64,000 nt of DNA from Sulfobacillus thermotolerans (GTDB lineage Bacteria > Bacillota > Sulfobacillia > Sulfobacillales > Sulfobacillaceae). Location: positions 2,790,001 to 2,854,000 of the forward strand of contig CP019454.1 in assembly GCA_002951815.1 (NCBI GenBank), given 5' to 3'. Of the stretch, positions 25,499-36,018 are shown piece after piece. A program made the position numbers and the translations under genes. The notes beneath the pieces were generated by a model. That model was not told the DNA's origin, did no database searches, and saw only the letters and a program-made list of their open reading frames with translations. Each line of letters begins with the position of its first letter. Positions within the stretch are counted from its first letter, which is position 1.

Positions 25499-26341
25499 TC
25501 ACTGCCATTGTCCACCTTGTCCCAGCAGCATAAAAGGTTCTCCCATTTCAGGCCACGCCACCCTTTTCATAACCGCTATTAAATGTCTCTCCACCGTCGC
25601 CCCGTCGTCCGCCAACATGCGCCACAGCATGCCTCCCGCAATGGGAGAGGCACCCCAATAAATCTCCTGATTTTCTTGACGCTTGGCTAACGGATTATCT
25701 CCGTATGGTCCAGGCAAGATATCGGCCTGCGGTAACGCCGTCATAACGCCGTTTGCCTTCCATCCCACCGCTAAGAGCTCGCCCCAAGCCTGAAAGGATC
25801 CCCAGTAGCCCTGCTGTTGAAGACGGCCCTTGGCCGGTTCAAAAACTTGACGCGAATGATAGCTCGGCCATAGAGCCCCGTCTTGATGCACGGTCACGGT
25901 GCTGCTAAACGACTGGAATCCAAAGGCCTCACCCGAAGCAATCCGCCCTGCGACGATCTGTTCTCCCGTCATCAACCGACTCCGCTCTCCCACCGTACAT
26001 ACCATTGTCTGGCTATAATTAGCGTCTTTAAACGGAATAAAAAGCCCAGGGACCATCACGAGAGTTGCGTGGTCTTTGACATGAATTCGTCGGTCATGAC
26101 GTCCTGATCCATCAGGCATACTGAAAATCTTAGTCGCAGCTTGCTGGACCACAACAAGTTGGGCGCCCGGTTCCACCGTGATTTCTGTTTCCCAATGGTC
26201 ATCCTCCAAGATGCCCCCCAGTTCTGCCGCCACGACATAGGCCGGATCACGCTGTCGCAAAACAAATAGATGAAGCGGAGGCTCCGCGTACACCTCCACT
26301 CGGTCGGGGAAGGCGTGAATCCATTGCCGATTAGTCCCCAC
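25499..26341 (-). CDS. ureD: Urease accessory protein UreD
   Basis: A 280-residue urease assembly scaffold that binds the apo-urease and tunnels nickel from UreG. Seen are [21 protein letters not shown] near 28-48, the core [20 protein letters not shown] typical of UreD/UreH, and the [17 protein letters not shown] stretch. It overlaps ureG by 11 bp and is the last gene of the ureABCEFGD operon. Confidence 0.93.
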   Translation of the reverse strand: MGTNRQWIHAFPDRVEVYAEPPLHLFVLRQRDPAYVVAAELGGILEDDHWETEITVEPGAQLVVVQQAATKIFSMPDGSGRHDRRIHVKDHATLVMVPGLFIPFKDANYSQTMVCTVGERSRLMTGEQIVAGRIASGEAFGFQSFSSTVTVHQDGALWPSYHSRQVFEPAKGRLQQQGYWGSFQAWGELLAVGWKANGVMTALPQADILPGPYGDNPLAKRQENQEIYWGASPIAGGMLWRMLADDGATVERHLIAVMKRVAWPEMGEPFMLLGQGGQWQ

Positions 26342-26957
26342 CTACAGCGCCATCCAATCCGGTAAAGAGTGCATCGCGTTTGACAATTCTCAAGAGTTCC
26401 CAAAACCCGTCCCCGGTTTTAAGGTTGGTCAAGACGTAAGGCTTGTGACGCATGCGCTCGGTGTCTGCACGCATCACCTCAAGCCGTGCTCCCACGAACG
26501 GGGCCAAATCTGTCTTGTTAATGACTAAGAGATCCGATTTTTGAATACCCGGTCCTCCCTTACGCGGCAATTTCTCTCCAGCCGCCACATCTATGACATA
26601 AATGACAAAATCGGCCAATTCGGGACTAAAGGTCGCGGCCAAGTTATCGCCGCCACTCTCAATGAGGAGAATGTCGAGATCTGGAAACAGGGCACACAAA
26701 TCATCCATCGCATCTAAATTCACCGATGCATCTTCGCGAATCGCCGTATGGGGGCATCCCCCCGTTTCCACACCCCTTATCCTGTCTGCAGGCAATACTC
26801 CACTTTCCACTAAAATCCGTTCGTCCTCGCGGGTATAAATATCATTCGTGATAACAGCCACGCTATACTCCTCTTTCAACGCCCGCGCCAACCATTCTAC
26901 GACCGTTGTTTTCCCCGACCCTACTGGTCCCGCCACGCCAATTCGCACAGGCTTCAT
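26331..26957 (-). CDS. ureG: Urease nickel-insertion GTPase UreG
   Basis: A 208-residue SIMIBI GTPase. It has Walker [10 protein letters not shown] near residue 10, the nickel-binding CPH motif in [33 protein letters not shown] and the guanine-specificity motif NKTDLAP. It transfers nickel to urease via UreD/UreF. ATG 26955-26957 is chosen because AAAGGAGG lies 7 nt upstream; an ATG eight codons earlier has no ribosome site. Confidence 0.97.
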   Translation of the reverse strand: MKPVRIGVAGPVGSGKTTVVEWLARALKEEYSVAVITNDIYTREDERILVESGVLPADRIRGVETGGCPHTAIREDASVNLDAMDDLCALFPDLDILLIESGGDNLAATFSPELADFVIYVIDVAAGEKLPRKGGPGIQKSDLLVINKTDLAPFVGARLEVMRADTERMRHKPYVLTNLKTGDGFWELLRIVKRDALFTGLDGAVGGD

Positions 26958-27028
26958 GCCACCGCCTCCTTTGATTAACAACTCCGCCTGGCAGGGCGGA
27001 TATTTTCACACAAACGGACTTAACGGCC

Positions 27029-27721
27029 TTAGGAGCGAAATAGACGGGAATACAACCCCTGATGACGCATGCCGGCAATTTCCCACATCGGCATATGATT
27101 ACAAAGGTCATCCAGTGTAGTGTTTTGAACCGCCTGCAGGGCTGTGAATGCCACAGGCCGCAAGTGATGCAACATCCGTTGGCCCGCCGACTGACCCAAG
27201 GGGATTAGACGCACCAGTGCCTGCACCATGCCTGACAGAGAGAAATAGGCGTATCCTGTTAATGTCGCACGTTCCCCCCACCCTCTCACTCGGCCTAGAA
27301 GTGCAATTATGACTGCAGCGTTACCCAGCTCTTTGTAAACCCGCGTTAGATTTCGGTAGGCTTGCAGTTCCCTACTGTCTAACAACGCAGCCGCTTCTTG
27401 CAAAATCCGGCGCCCCGTTAATAAAGACCCTTCCCGGGATTCTTGACTAGCCCGGCTTGCACTCAACACCCCATCGATGAACGCTACCTCCTCCACAAGC
27501 GCATTATCATGCCCCCGCCATACCTGGGTTGCCGCGAGAGCATCTGTCCAAGCCCAGCTATCCTCAAGAACTTCTCTCAGATACTCCATCCAGCAATCCT
27601 CCCCGGAAACCCACCCTTCTTGCACAATCGTCTCCAACCCAAAAGAGTGGGCAAATGTCCCCGAGGGGAACAAGCCATCGAGAAATTGCAACATTTCCCA
27701 GAGGTGATGTTCAGAGGGCAT
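27029..27721 (-). CDS. ureF: Urease accessory protein UreF
   Basis: A 230-residue helical UreF that activates UreG GTPase in the pre-activation complex. Family motifs are LQFLDGLFPSGTFAHSFGLE at the N-terminus and LVRLIPLGQSAGQRMLHHL near the C-terminus. ATG 27719-27721 overlaps ureE by 11 bp; a TTG ten codons upstream is also in frame. Neither has a strong ribosome site, consistent with translational coupling to ureE. Confidence 0.94.
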   Translation of the reverse strand: MPSEHHLWEMLQFLDGLFPSGTFAHSFGLETIVQEGWVSGEDCWMEYLREVLEDSWAWTDALAATQVWRGHDNALVEEVAFIDGVLSASRASQESREGSLLTGRRILQEAAALLDSRELQAYRNLTRVYKELGNAAVIIALLGRVRGWGERATLTGYAYFSLSGMVQALVRLIPLGQSAGQRMLHHLRPVAFTALQAVQNTTLDDLCNHMPMWEIAGMRHQGLYSRLFRS

Positions 27722-28175
27722 GGCGATGCCCGCTTCGACTTCTGGTCGCAAAGCCCCGCGGCAAAATCCGTTCTTCTTGACGACACGAAACCTTCAGCGC
27801 GTGCGCTAATGCCCGCAAGCTTTCTTCCGGTGGCGCTAGCACCGTGTGCCCATCCACCAAACACGGCTGGTGCAAATTGCCGATGTGATAACACAAAGTT
27901 CCCATTTCCTCAAACGTCTTGGGTTCCATAACCCACACCGCAACTGGCTGCATCCGCGCCACAATTTGATAGTGCCCATCATCATAAAGAACATCGTGAT
28001 GGCCAATGGTCGTAAACCGAGGTAAATCGACAAGCAGTAGGCGTCCCTGTTCTGTCTCTTTCTTCCAACGCAATTTGTCGCATAGCTCTACATCAATGTC
28101 CACCCAATCAATGGTTTTCTCCGTCTGATTTTCCTCATATATTCCAATCACGGCCGTCACCGATACGGGCTCCAT
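27711..28175 (-). CDS. ureE: Urease nickel metallochaperone UreE
   Basis: A 154-residue UreE. The N-terminal peptide-binding domain contains LLVDLPRFTTIGHHDVLYDD, and the metal-binding domain holds CYHIGNLHQPCLV, including the conserved central His. The C-terminal tail is short (SGHRHAL) and not His-rich, so metal storage is limited. ATG 28173-28175 has GAGGAG 8 nt upstream. It sits 23 bp after ureC. Confidence 0.93.
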   Translation of the reverse strand: MEPVSVTAVIGIYEENQTEKTIDWVDIDVELCDKLRWKKETEQGRLLLVDLPRFTTIGHHDVLYDDGHYQIVARMQPVAVWVMEPKTFEEMGTLCYHIGNLHQPCLVDGHTVLAPPEESLRALAHALKVSCRQEERILPRGFATRSRSGHRHAL

Positions 28176-28198
28176 AGACCTGTCTCCTCTCCCCAAGC

Positions 28199-29914
28199 TC
28201 AGAATAAGAAATACCGCTGCGCTAAAGGTAAAGCGGCGGCCGGTTTGGACGTCACACGCTCGCCATCCACATAGACGCGGTACGTTTCGGGATCTACGCG
28301 AATATCTGGAGTTTCGTGATTAAGAACCATGTCCCGCTTCGAAATCGCACGACAATGTTGGACAGGATACAAGGGGCGCTGTAAGTCATAGGATTGGACT
28401 TGGCCGCTATCAAACGCCGTGCGAGATACAAACGTCCATGCCAAGTGAGACGGCGCCGACCCTTGGGCCGCAAACATTTCCCGCATCAATACCGGCTCAA
28501 CCGTGGGCACTGAGGCATTCGCATCCCCCATCATGGCCGCCACAATGAGTCCTCCTTTGATAACCAAAGACGGTTTTACGCCAAAAAACGCCGGATGCCA
28601 TAACACTAAATCGGCCCATTTGCCAACCTCGACCGAACCGACGAGTTCCGCAATCCCATGGGTTATCGCGGGATTTATCGTATATTTCGCCAGGTAGCGG
28701 CGAATTCTCCAATTATCGCTCTCGCCATCATCTTCTCTTAAAGAACCCCGTTCCTCTTTCATCTTGTGCGCGGTTTGCCATGTTCGCAAAATGACTTCCC
28801 CGATCCGGCCCATGGCCATGGAATCAGACGAAATCATGGACAAGACCCCCAAGTCATGCAACACATCTTCCGCCGCAATGGTTTCGCCGCGAATCCGGGA
28901 ATCTGCAAACGCCACATCTTCACGTAACCGCGGGTCCAAATGGTGGCACACCATCAACATATCCAGATGCTCTGCAAGGGTATTCACGGTATAAGGACGT
29001 GTAGGGTTTGTTGATGACGGCAACACATTGGCAAATGCGGCGACGCGCAATATATCCGGTGCATGGCCACCTCCTGCGCCTTCGGTGTGATACGTATGAA
29101 TCGTACGGCCGCCTATAGCGTCCAGTGTCCGCTCGACAAACCCCGCTTCATTGAGCGTATCCGTATGAATTGTGACTTGGACATCATATGCATCGGCAAC
29201 CATTAGACACGTGTCAATAGCTCGGGGCGTAGTGCCCCAATCTTCATGAAGTTTTAAGCCAATCGCCCCGGCTTGCACCTGCTCCACTAAGGGGTCTGGA
29301 AACGCAGCATTGCCCTTTCCCGTCAACCCGACGTTAACCGGGACATTACGCAAAGCTTGAAGCATCCGCTCGATATTCCATGGGCCTGGCGTGGCCGTCG
29401 TCGCATTCGTGCCTGTAGCTGGTCCCGTGCCGCCACCAATAAGCGTTGTCAGACCGGACATGAGGGCTTGACGAGCCAGTGTGGGAGTAATCCAATGGAC
29501 ATGGCTATCAATACCGCCCGCGGTAAGAATCAGCCCTTCCGCTGAAATTACTTCCGTGCCTGGGCCTATCACGAGAGCGGGATGGACGCCGCCCATGATG
29601 TCCGGATTTCCAGACTTCCCTAAGGCAACAATTCGTCCGTTTTTGATGCCCACATCGGCTTTGACAATGCCCCAAGTATCCATAACAACAACATTGGTGA
29701 TAACCAGATCGGGCGCACCCTCCGCCGATGTTTTCCATCCGGATTGGCCCATGCCATCGCGCACCACCTTGCCTCCACCAAATTTGGCTTCATCACCTGG
29801 CACAGTCCAATCCGCCTCAACTTTGGCCCACAAATTCGTATCCGCCAACCGGATGCGGTCCCCGGTTGACGGACCATAGGCATGGGCATAGTGCTGGCGG
29901 CTCATGCGGCTCAT
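28199..29914 (-). CDS. ureC: Urease alpha subunit UreC
   Basis: The 571-residue catalytic subunit that hydrolyses urea to ammonia and carbamate. Nickel ligands and the active site are intact: [12 protein letters not shown], the carbamylated Lys in [35 protein letters not shown], and the flap His in [17 protein letters not shown]. Length is normal. The first ATG has GGGAGG 7 nt upstream. It overlaps ureB by 4 bp. In an acidophile, cytoplasmic urease supplies nitrogen and ammonia that buffers protons (inference for this strain). Confidence 0.98.
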   Translation of the reverse strand: MSRMSRQHYAHAYGPSTGDRIRLADTNLWAKVEADWTVPGDEAKFGGGKVVRDGMGQSGWKTSAEGAPDLVITNVVVMDTWGIVKADVGIKNGRIVALGKSGNPDIMGGVHPALVIGPGTEVISAEGLILTAGGIDSHVHWITPTLARQALMSGLTTLIGGGTGPATGTNATTATPGPWNIERMLQALRNVPVNVGLTGKGNAAFPDPLVEQVQAGAIGLKLHEDWGTTPRAIDTCLMVADAYDVQVTIHTDTLNEAGFVERTLDAIGGRTIHTYHTEGAGGGHAPDILRVAAFANVLPSSTNPTRPYTVNTLAEHLDMLMVCHHLDPRLREDVAFADSRIRGETIAAEDVLHDLGVLSMISSDSMAMGRIGEVILRTWQTAHKMKEERGSLREDDGESDNWRIRRYLAKYTINPAITHGIAELVGSVEVGKWADLVLWHPAFFGVKPSLVIKGGLIVAAMMGDANASVPTVEPVLMREMFAAQGSAPSHLAWTFVSRTAFDSGQVQSYDLQRPLYPVQHCRAISKRDMVLNHETPDIRVDPETYRVYVDGERVTSKPAAALPLAQRYFLF

Positions 29915-30285
29915 CGCCGTTCCTCCCTAAAACCCTGTTTGCGCGCAGCCTCCAATGCCGCCTTACGCACAAGAGGATCGTCCAACGACCCTTCCGTCAA
30001 CCCATTGAGCCCAAAAACCCGACGATCGCCTCCGATAGGGATCAGTGATACCTCTTGACTCGTTCCCGGCTCAAAGCGCACCGCAGTTCCCGCCGGTATG
30101 TCTAAGCGCATTCCAAAAGCTGTTGGCCGATCAAAGGCTAAAGCGGCATTGACCTCAAAAAAGTGAAAATGCGAGCCCACCTGCACAGGACGATCACCTT
30201 GGTTGCTTACCGACAATACGACGGGATCGTTGTCCCCATTGATGACCCGCTGACCCTCGCCATAGCAAATCTCGCCAGGAATCAT
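29911..30285 (-). CDS. ureB: Urease beta subunit UreB
   Basis: A 124-residue structural subunit beginning MIPGEI. It contains [19 protein letters not shown] and [15 protein letters not shown], the hallmark UreB stretches. It is needed for the (UreABC)3 assembly and carries no catalytic residues. It overlaps ureA and ureC by 4 bp each. Confidence 0.97.
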   Translation of the reverse strand: MIPGEICYGEGQRVINGDNDPVVLSVSNQGDRPVQVGSHFHFFEVNAALAFDRPTAFGMRLDIPAGTAVRFEPGTSQEVSLIPIGGDRRVFGLNGLTEGSLDDPLVRKAALEAARKQGFREERR

Positions 30286-30605
30286 TTTGCCTCCTCCTTG
30301 GTCGCTCGAATGGGCTGGTGCACGGTCACCAGTTTAGAGCCATCGGGAAATGTCGCTTCAATTTGCACACTGTCCACCATTTCAGGCACCCCTTCCATGA
30401 CCTGGCCCCTGTTTAGTAAGGTAGCGCCATAAGACATCAACTCTGGAACGCTCATACCGTCGCGCGCTCCTTCCATCAATGCCGCAGCAATATACGCAAC
30501 GGCTTCGGGATAATTGAGGCGAAGACCTCGTTCTAGTCGCCGAGCCGCCAAGTCACCGGCCACGACAATCATTAACTTTTCTTGCTCGCTAGGACTTAGC
30601 AGCAT
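30282..30605 (-). CDS. ureA: Urease gamma subunit UreA
   Basis: A 107-residue gamma subunit: [20 protein letters not shown], then [20 protein letters not shown] and [17 protein letters not shown]. The frame stays open 72 codons upstream, but ATG 30603-30605 has AGGAGGGG 5 nt before it and gives the standard N-terminus. It is the first gene of the urease operon. A TATAAT (complement of 30628-30633) just upstream could be its -10 box, although no good -35 is seen. Confidence 0.97.
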   Translation of the reverse strand: MLLSPSEQEKLMIVVAGDLAARRLERGLRLNYPEAVAYIAAALMEGARDGMSVPELMSYGATLLNRGQVMEGVPEMVDSVQIEATFPDGSKLVTVHQPIRATKEEAK

Positions 30606-30753
30606 GCCTTCCCCTCCTAATGCGCGGATTATATCAATCAATTCTAACAAATCTCTTGTTCCGCCGGCCAAAAATTTAGTGAACCACAGCCGTTTTTTAT
30701 TAAATTGATGCCCGCAGTATAATAAAATGGTCAAACGACAGGAGCGATAACAT

Positions 30754-32271
30754 TTGGTCAAACGAAGCGTCGGCATTATTGGCGGAGGGCTCGCAGGCCT
30801 GACAGCTGCCGCTTTTCTCACGCAAGAAGGTTGGTCCGTGGACGTCTTCGAACGCGCCGACGCCCCCGGAGGATGCGCCAGCGATTATCTTTTAGGGGGA
30901 TGCCGGTTTCCAACCGGGGCGACTATTGCCTTTGGGCTTGAGGAGCATGGAGCGTTACAAAAACTGCTGACCGCTTTGGACATTAACGTGACGGCGCATG
31001 TCTTGCACCACCCCTTAGATATTGTGTTAGCTGATCGTGCCGTCGGCATTTATACTGAGACCTCTGTGCAAACGCAAGAATGGCAACAAAAATTCCCGTC
31101 CATTGCCCCACAAATATCTCGTCTCTTTCATCAAAGCCAGCTCATCGCCGATAGCCTATACGCATTAGCCAAGGTGCAATGGTCTTGGCCACTGAGCTCT
31201 TGGCATGACGTGTGGATAGCCGCAAGCACCCTATGGCAATATCCGCGGTCTTGGTGGGGCCTGGCTCGTTATTTCACCCAGCCTTGGCGTAGCCTGTTGT
31301 CGACTTATCACCTGTATCCTCCCAAGACGCCCGACCAACAAGCCTTTATGCAAATGCTGGACGCCTTATTAATCGATAGTATCCAAACCACCAGCGAAAA
31401 CGCATCGGCACTCATGGCATCCCTCGCTTTGGATATGTATCGCCGGGGAAGTTACACGATAACTGGCGGCCTTCGCACGCTTGCGGACGCCTTAGTACAA
31501 CGCATTGAGAGATCGGGCGGGCGTTTGCATTACCGCAGCATCGTCAAAATGTGTCGCTGGAACGAATCGTTAAAGCAGTGGTCTATCAGTACTGGTCCTC
31601 ACGAGCCCAACGAGTGTTCCGACGTGATTAATGCCACCGGGCGTCCGTTACCCGGGCCGTCCGCTCACGTTACGCACACCCCTTGGTCGCCCATGACCCC
31701 ATCTACCGGGGCCTTTCGCGTTGATGGGGTCATAGCGCGTCGCCACTTGCCTATGCCGTTGGCCTCCCATTTGCCCCGTTCATTTCAAATCGTATTGCCT
31801 GATATAACAGGCCGCCCCTCTTATTTGCATGGGGCCGTCTACCTGACGTTCCATCACAACTTGTGCTCTAATGCTCAAGACATTTTGTGGACAGCCACAG
31901 CCCATACAGCCGTACAGTATTGGCACCCTCGGTTGCCAAGGTCCGTTTACCACGCCCGCAAAGAGCAAGCGGCAGCGCAGGTCATGGCCGCATGCGACCG
32001 GGTCCTGCCTCATCTCGCAGCGCTTTCCAGCGCGGTCTATGTCGCCACCCCTGTTACCTATTACCGCTTTCTCCATAAGCACAGCGTCGGTGGCATCCCG
32101 CTGACGGCCCAACAATTGCTTCATATCGCAGGGTCACGTACCGCCCACCCCCATCTCTATCAAGCCGGGGATACGGTATTTCCGGGTCCCGGCACCCTCT
32201 CTGCCGTGTTAAGCGGATTCTTAGCCGCCCAGAACGTCGTAGGCCACCGAATCCGCTTGCGTTCCTCCTAA
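30754..32271 (+). CDS. CrtI-like FAD-dependent oxidoreductase
   Basis: A 505-residue flavoprotein. It has the N-terminal dinucleotide-binding fold [16 protein letters not shown] and [13 protein letters not shown], and the C-terminal FAD motif [23 protein letters not shown]. This is the phytoene desaturase/carotenoid isomerase superfamily; which lipid it oxidises or isomerises is not readable. TTG 30754 follows AGGAG at 9 nt. It is transcribed divergently from urease; TATAAT at 30718-30723 is a possible -10. There are no carotenoid genes nearby. Confidence 0.85.
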   Translation: MVKRSVGIIGGGLAGLTAAAFLTQEGWSVDVFERADAPGGCASDYLLGGCRFPTGATIAFGLEEHGALQKLLTALDINVTAHVLHHPLDIVLADRAVGIYTETSVQTQEWQQKFPSIAPQISRLFHQSQLIADSLYALAKVQWSWPLSSWHDVWIAASTLWQYPRSWWGLARYFTQPWRSLLSTYHLYPPKTPDQQAFMQMLDALLIDSIQTTSENASALMASLALDMYRRGSYTITGGLRTLADALVQRIERSGGRLHYRSIVKMCRWNESLKQWSISTGPHEPNECSDVINATGRPLPGPSAHVTHTPWSPMTPSTGAFRVDGVIARRHLPMPLASHLPRSFQIVLPDITGRPSYLHGAVYLTFHHNLCSNAQDILWTATAHTAVQYWHPRLPRSVYHARKEQAAAQVMAACDRVLPHLAALSSAVYVATPVTYYRFLHKHSVGGIPLTAQQLLHIAGSRTAHPHLYQAGDTVFPGPGTLSAVLSGFLAAQNVVGHRIRLRSS

Positions 32272-32292
32272 GATACTTACAGGCACTAAAAA

Positions 32293-32310
32293 AGCCGCCC
32301 CAAGGCGGCT
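32293..32310 (-). terminator. Intrinsic terminator of surE
   Basis: A 7-bp GC-rich stem (AGCCGCC/GGCGGCT) with a 4-nt loop, followed on the minus strand by six T residues. It lies between the convergent CrtI-like and surE genes. Confidence 0.82.
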
Positions 32311-32337
32311 GAGGTGGATCCTCACCGTGATAAAATC

Positions 32338-33093
32338 TTATCCGTTAGATACATCCCAGTTATCGTCGGAGAATGGGGCAGCATCATCTTGAGTTGCGTG
32401 AAGAGCAGTGACGGATATCAAGCCCTCGGCGACCGCCTCACGGTCACCTAAAATCCCAGGCACACGAAGCGGGCCTTCATCCACCCACTCATACTCAATA
32501 CGGTCCCCTAACAGACTCGGCTGAATATTCATTACCCGCATCGTGACCGGCCGTGCATCTAAGGCCGTCCACCGCCACTGTTTGGTCGCAGCTTCGGGAA
32601 GATTAATGTTGAGGTAGGTTCCTGGGCGACTTGCCGCATACGCAATCCAGTCGTCCAAATGCCGCGCAATCATGGGAGCCACATGATCCCAACTACAATG
32701 CTGCGAAGCCGAAAATGCTATAGCAGGAACACCATGCGCCGCAGCCTCACGTGCCGCCGCCACAGTCGCTGATGTCATCACATGCCTTCCCAAGTTCCAC
32801 CCGAGATTTATCCCTGACAGGACACATAATGGACTTCTGTCGAAATACGACGACAGCCCCAACCGTACACAATCCACGGGCGTCCCTTTCACCGTAAACC
32901 AGCGCTGATCGCCTCGGCTAGCTATCCGGCGGACATGAAGATCCCCAAAACTAATTGAATGCGCTCGGCCGCTATGATTTTCTTCCGGTGCAATCACATA
33001 CGTTTGAAATCGCGCCCCGGTTGCAATCTCTGCGAGCAGCTCAATGCCCATGGACTGATATCCGTCATCATTCGTGACAATAATGCGCTCCAC
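32338..33093 (-). CDS. surE: 5'-nucleotidase SurE
   Basis: A 251-residue metal-dependent nucleoside monophosphatase. VTNDDGYQSMGIELLAE at the N-terminus carries the catalytic DD pair. VIAPEENHSGRAHSIS and the KGTPVDCVRLGL and SGINLGWNLG motifs are all family signatures. GTG 33091-33093 is selected because AAAGGGGG lies 7 nt upstream; the frame is open for 27 more codons without support. Its role is nucleotide salvage or stationary-phase survival. Confidence 0.94.
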   Translation of the reverse strand: MERIIVTNDDGYQSMGIELLAEIATGARFQTYVIAPEENHSGRAHSISFGDLHVRRIASRGDQRWFTVKGTPVDCVRLGLSSYFDRSPLCVLSGINLGWNLGRHVMTSATVAAAREAAAHGVPAIAFSASQHCSWDHVAPMIARHLDDWIAYAASRPGTYLNINLPEAATKQWRWTALDARPVTMRVMNIQPSLLGDRIEYEWVDEGPLRVPGILGDREAVAEGLISVTALHATQDDAAPFSDDNWDVSNG

Positions 33094-33186
33094 GTTAGGG
33101 CCCCCTTTGGTATGCGAAAACGTTAAGACCTTTTGCGGTTCGAGTACGGTGTGGCAAGACCACATTAAAGGCACGCGTCCATCGGA

Positions 33187-33885
33187 TTAATCTCTCGTGA
33201 TGATTGCGTTAAAAGACGATGCTTCATGCATTTCACATGGCACAAATAGATACCCATGACGCCTAATGGTCTCGACGTGTTCTTCCCCTAAGGCCCGCCG
33301 AATTTGATACACTGCGGCCTTCGTGGTGGCTTCCGTCCATAATGGCCAGCCAATTTCCAAAGACATCTGGTTGATATTGTCTAACGTCGCTGGAATACCA
33401 AGCCGCTGGCCAAGAAGCGCGAGCAGTTCTGCAGCTCGCCATGGTAGCGCAAGTTCCATACCATGATGCCAAACTTTACGGTGTTTGGCATCGAGCACAA
33501 TGCACCCCACAGACTCTGGCGTACAGAAAAGACTCGGCGAGGACGGGTTGCCCAAGGGCACCCAGCGACGCTGTTCATATTCCACGAGCAGAAAAAGATT
33601 GATAGACGTCGTCCAGCTATGGGCTAAAATTGCGGACAACCACGCGACATCATCAAACCACGTCAGCTCCAAGGCCAATGCGTCCACTACGCCGTCACGC
33701 AAAGCATCAAAAATTTGGTTGACGGAAACCAACTCTCTCCACCGCACCGGACACGAAACATCACACTTCCATTGCGCTGGGTTTTGGGCCACAATGCCTA
33801 CGATCTGCAGTCGAGCATCCCTCCTTCGTCCCACCGCCTTGTGGAAATGACAGCTTTGGGCAAGATACTGACCGAATAACGACAT
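33187..33885 (-). CDS. Winged-helix (OmpR/AfsR-type) transcription regulator
   Basis: A protein of up to 232 residues. The C-terminal 100 residues hold an OmpR-type winged helix (LPWRAAELLALLGQ ... AAVYQIRRALGEEHVETIRR, then HGYLF). The N-terminal part has a receiver-like spacing but no clear phosphorylatable Asp pocket, so activation by a kinase is doubtful. ATG 33885 has no ribosome site; AGGAGG at about 33818 suggests that translation may start near 33807. No sensor kinase is nearby. Confidence 0.8.
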   Translation of the reverse strand: MSLFGQYLAQSCHFHKAVGRRRDARLQIVGIVAQNPAQWKCDVSCPVRWRELVSVNQIFDALRDGVVDALALELTWFDDVAWLSAILAHSWTTSINLFLLVEYEQRRWVPLGNPSSPSLFCTPESVGCIVLDAKHRKVWHHGMELALPWRAAELLALLGQRLGIPATLDNINQMSLEIGWPLWTEATTKAAVYQIRRALGEEHVETIRRHGYLFVPCEMHEASSFNAIITRD

Positions 33886-34023
33886 CTCAAATTATTGCGC
33901 CACGAAGTTAAGGTCGAGTGTTGGGCACATGAAGAATCGGTTAACATCTGGTTACTTCTTGGTGAACCATGTTGTCCGTGGATACGGTAAGCACGAGAGA
34001 AAAAGACGCGCAAAAACCAAAAA

Positions 34024-34047
34024 GCGCCGCTCGTCATTGTGCGGCGT
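34024..34047 (-). terminator. Intrinsic terminator downstream of the 114-residue gene
   Basis: A CGCCGC/GCGGCG stem with a 10-nt loop, followed on the minus strand by TTTTTGGTTTTT. Confidence 0.65.
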
Positions 34048-34141
34048 TCTAAAATGAGTGAACCGTAGAGCTTTATCCCCGAGGCTCTTTCTAGGCCACG
34101 TCACGGCAAGACTATGGTGACTATCCCCCTAGGATGTTGGC

Positions 34142-34486
34142 TTAAGAAATTGGAGGTAACAATGCAATGGTCAATTCACCGTGTGCCCTAAACCCCTGCA
34201 CGACGCCTAATTCGGCTCCTTGAGGCGGTCGGCGCCGCAGAAACTGCAAATGTTTCCACGCAATGCCACGGACTACCATCCCCTCTTGGGACAAAACGGC
34301 CCGCACCGATTCCGCACTATCACGGTCCTCAAAAAGGGGGATCACCGTATGCCCTGCTTGATACACGGTCCAAAATTGGCCCGTCAGCTGCCCGTCATGT
34401 GTGGCCATGATGGCCCAATAGGGTTCTCCTAACGTGGTGTCATCGGGAAGAACCATCGAAAGTAATCGCGACATATCGGGTTGCAC
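34142..34486 (-). CDS. Hypothetical protein
   Basis: A 114-residue soluble protein that I do not recognise. It is mixed alpha/beta with WAIMATHDGQLTGQFWTVYQ near the N-terminus and a basic LRRRPPQGAELG. No signal, membrane span or Cys. GTG at 34486 has AGGAGG 7 nt upstream and a terminator follows, so it looks like a real single-gene unit. Confidence 0.65.
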   Translation of the reverse strand: MQPDMSRLLSMVLPDDTTLGEPYWAIMATHDGQLTGQFWTVYQAGHTVIPLFEDRDSAESVRAVLSQEGMVVRGIAWKHLQFLRRRPPQGAELGVVQGFRAHGELTIALLPPIS

Positions 34487-35098
34487 AAGACAGCCTCCTC
34501 TTCGTCCATTTCGCCCTATCTTACCACACCTTGTAAAATTCTCTCGGAAGTTCAGAGTCTCGTATAACTCCTTTCGACTAATCGCTTTTGAAGTTTTAAC
34601 TTTACGTTCTTATTTGAACAAGTCCTTAAGTCTTTATTACATAACGCTCAATAACGCTGAACTTTCTCGTTTTTGCACACTCCTACCGACCGGTTTATCC
34701 ATCGCGTTATCCCTTGCTGTGCCTTATAACTATACTATTTAACTCGGTTTAAACTCACTCGATTATCACGCGCTAAAAAGTCACTCTACACTTGATTATC
34801 AAGACCTCAGAACCCTTATGTTCCGCCTTCTGTGTACACATAAAAAATTATAATGAGGCCGCGCTATTTGAACTTATTGATCTTGCGATTTAACTAGATT
34901 ATACTCAAAGCGAGATTTACGCCGTTGGCGATTAATCCCTATTGCATAAGCGTTTTGAGCTCGTTGTTTCTAGCACCAACCAAAGTTCATTTAAAGCATC
35001 ACCGTTAACGATTCGCATTTAATCTTAGTAGACTAAATTTTCTCTATTTTCAAGGCTTAACCACTTGTACAACACCACCTGATGAAGGAGTGTTCGAG
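34487..35098. promoter_or_regulatory. 600-bp AT-rich leader before the quinol oxidase operon
   Basis: There is no gene here. The stretch is far more AT-rich than its neighbours and carries short repeats: TAACGCT twice at 34643-34660, CTCGATTATCA (34758-34768) against CTTGATTATCA (34791-34801), and several GAACTT and GTTAAC-like words. It should contain the oxidase promoter and could include several regulator sites or bent DNA. No known riboswitch is recognised. Confidence 0.55.
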
Positions 35099-35983
35099 AT
35101 GTCCCTTAAGCGCTCGAAACGAGCGATCCGCTTTACCGTCCTTGCGCTTGCCATAGGCTTATCGGTGTCGGGGTGTGGAAATGATTTTGTCATTCTCCAT
35201 CCTGCCGGACCGGTGGCTGCCAGTGAATTAAACTTGATTGAAATTACCGCGGCGACAATGATAGTGATTATCCTTCTGGTTTGGGTTCTCTTTGGCATTG
35301 CTTTGGTCCGATTTCGTGAAAAGCCCGGTAATCAAGCTCCTTACCGTCCCCTATGGGATCACAACCGTGCTCTGGAACTGGGAGTGATTGCCGTGTCGGT
35401 TGTGGCCGCCACCATCATCGCCATTCCAACATGGAATAAGACCTTTGCCTTAGACCGCATCCCCGCAGGAAAAACCCCTATCGTCATCGACGTGACCTCG
35501 TTGGATTGGAAATGGCTGTTCGAATATCCCGGCCAACATATCGCCACTGTCAACTATATTGACGTTCCCACCAACCGCCCCGTTCTCTTCGAATTAACCG
35601 CGAACTCTCCGATGAATACCTTTTGGGTGCCCCAACTGGGCGGCATGGAATATACCATGCCCAGTGAAGTCTTGCCCTTATGGCTAGAGGCCAGCAAACC
35701 GGGACTTTATTGGGGCCGCAGCGGCAACTTTTCGGGTTCCGGTTTTGTGCATATGACGTTCGACGTGCATGCCGTATCTCAAGCCGCCTTCGATACCTGG
35801 GTCCACACCGTGCGCACCACGAAACCCCCCATGACGATGGCCGACTACAGACAGCTCTTAAAGTTTAACTGGATAGCCCCGCGCTATTACTCAGCCTACC
35901 CCGCTGCCACATTCCCAGCGGAAACCCATGGCTTTACGTTAGAAGGCGGAATGTACATGGAAATGCAGCCCACTCCGAAGTAG
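35099..35983 (+). CDS. qoxA: Quinol oxidase subunit II (lipoprotein, no CuA)
   Basis: A 294-residue subunit. A lipoprotein signal ends in the lipobox SVSGC near residue 26, followed by two membrane hairpins (about 45-70 and 90-115) and an external cupredoxin domain (NSPMNTFWVPQLGGMEYTMP). The CuA ligands are missing: the CxxxC loop reads NFSGSGF. This means electrons come from quinol rather than cytochrome c. ATG 35099 has AAGGAG 8 nt upstream. It is the first gene of the four-subunit operon. Confidence 0.93.
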   Translation: MSLKRSKRAIRFTVLALAIGLSVSGCGNDFVILHPAGPVAASELNLIEITAATMIVIILLVWVLFGIALVRFREKPGNQAPYRPLWDHNRALELGVIAVSVVAATIIAIPTWNKTFALDRIPAGKTPIVIDVTSLDWKWLFEYPGQHIATVNYIDVPTNRPVLFELTANSPMNTFWVPQLGGMEYTMPSEVLPLWLEASKPGLYWGRSGNFSGSGFVHMTFDVHAVSQAAFDTWVHTVRTTKPPMTMADYRQLLKFNWIAPRYYSAYPAATFPAETHGFTLEGGMYMEMQPTPK

Positions 35984-36018
35984 CTGTGGAGCATCTTTAA
36001 TGAAAGGTGGACACTCTC

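Noticed and set aside
34434-34742. 102-residue plus-strand ORF at the start of the AT-rich leader
   Set aside because: It overlaps the well-supported 114-residue minus-strand gene start and has no ribosome site.
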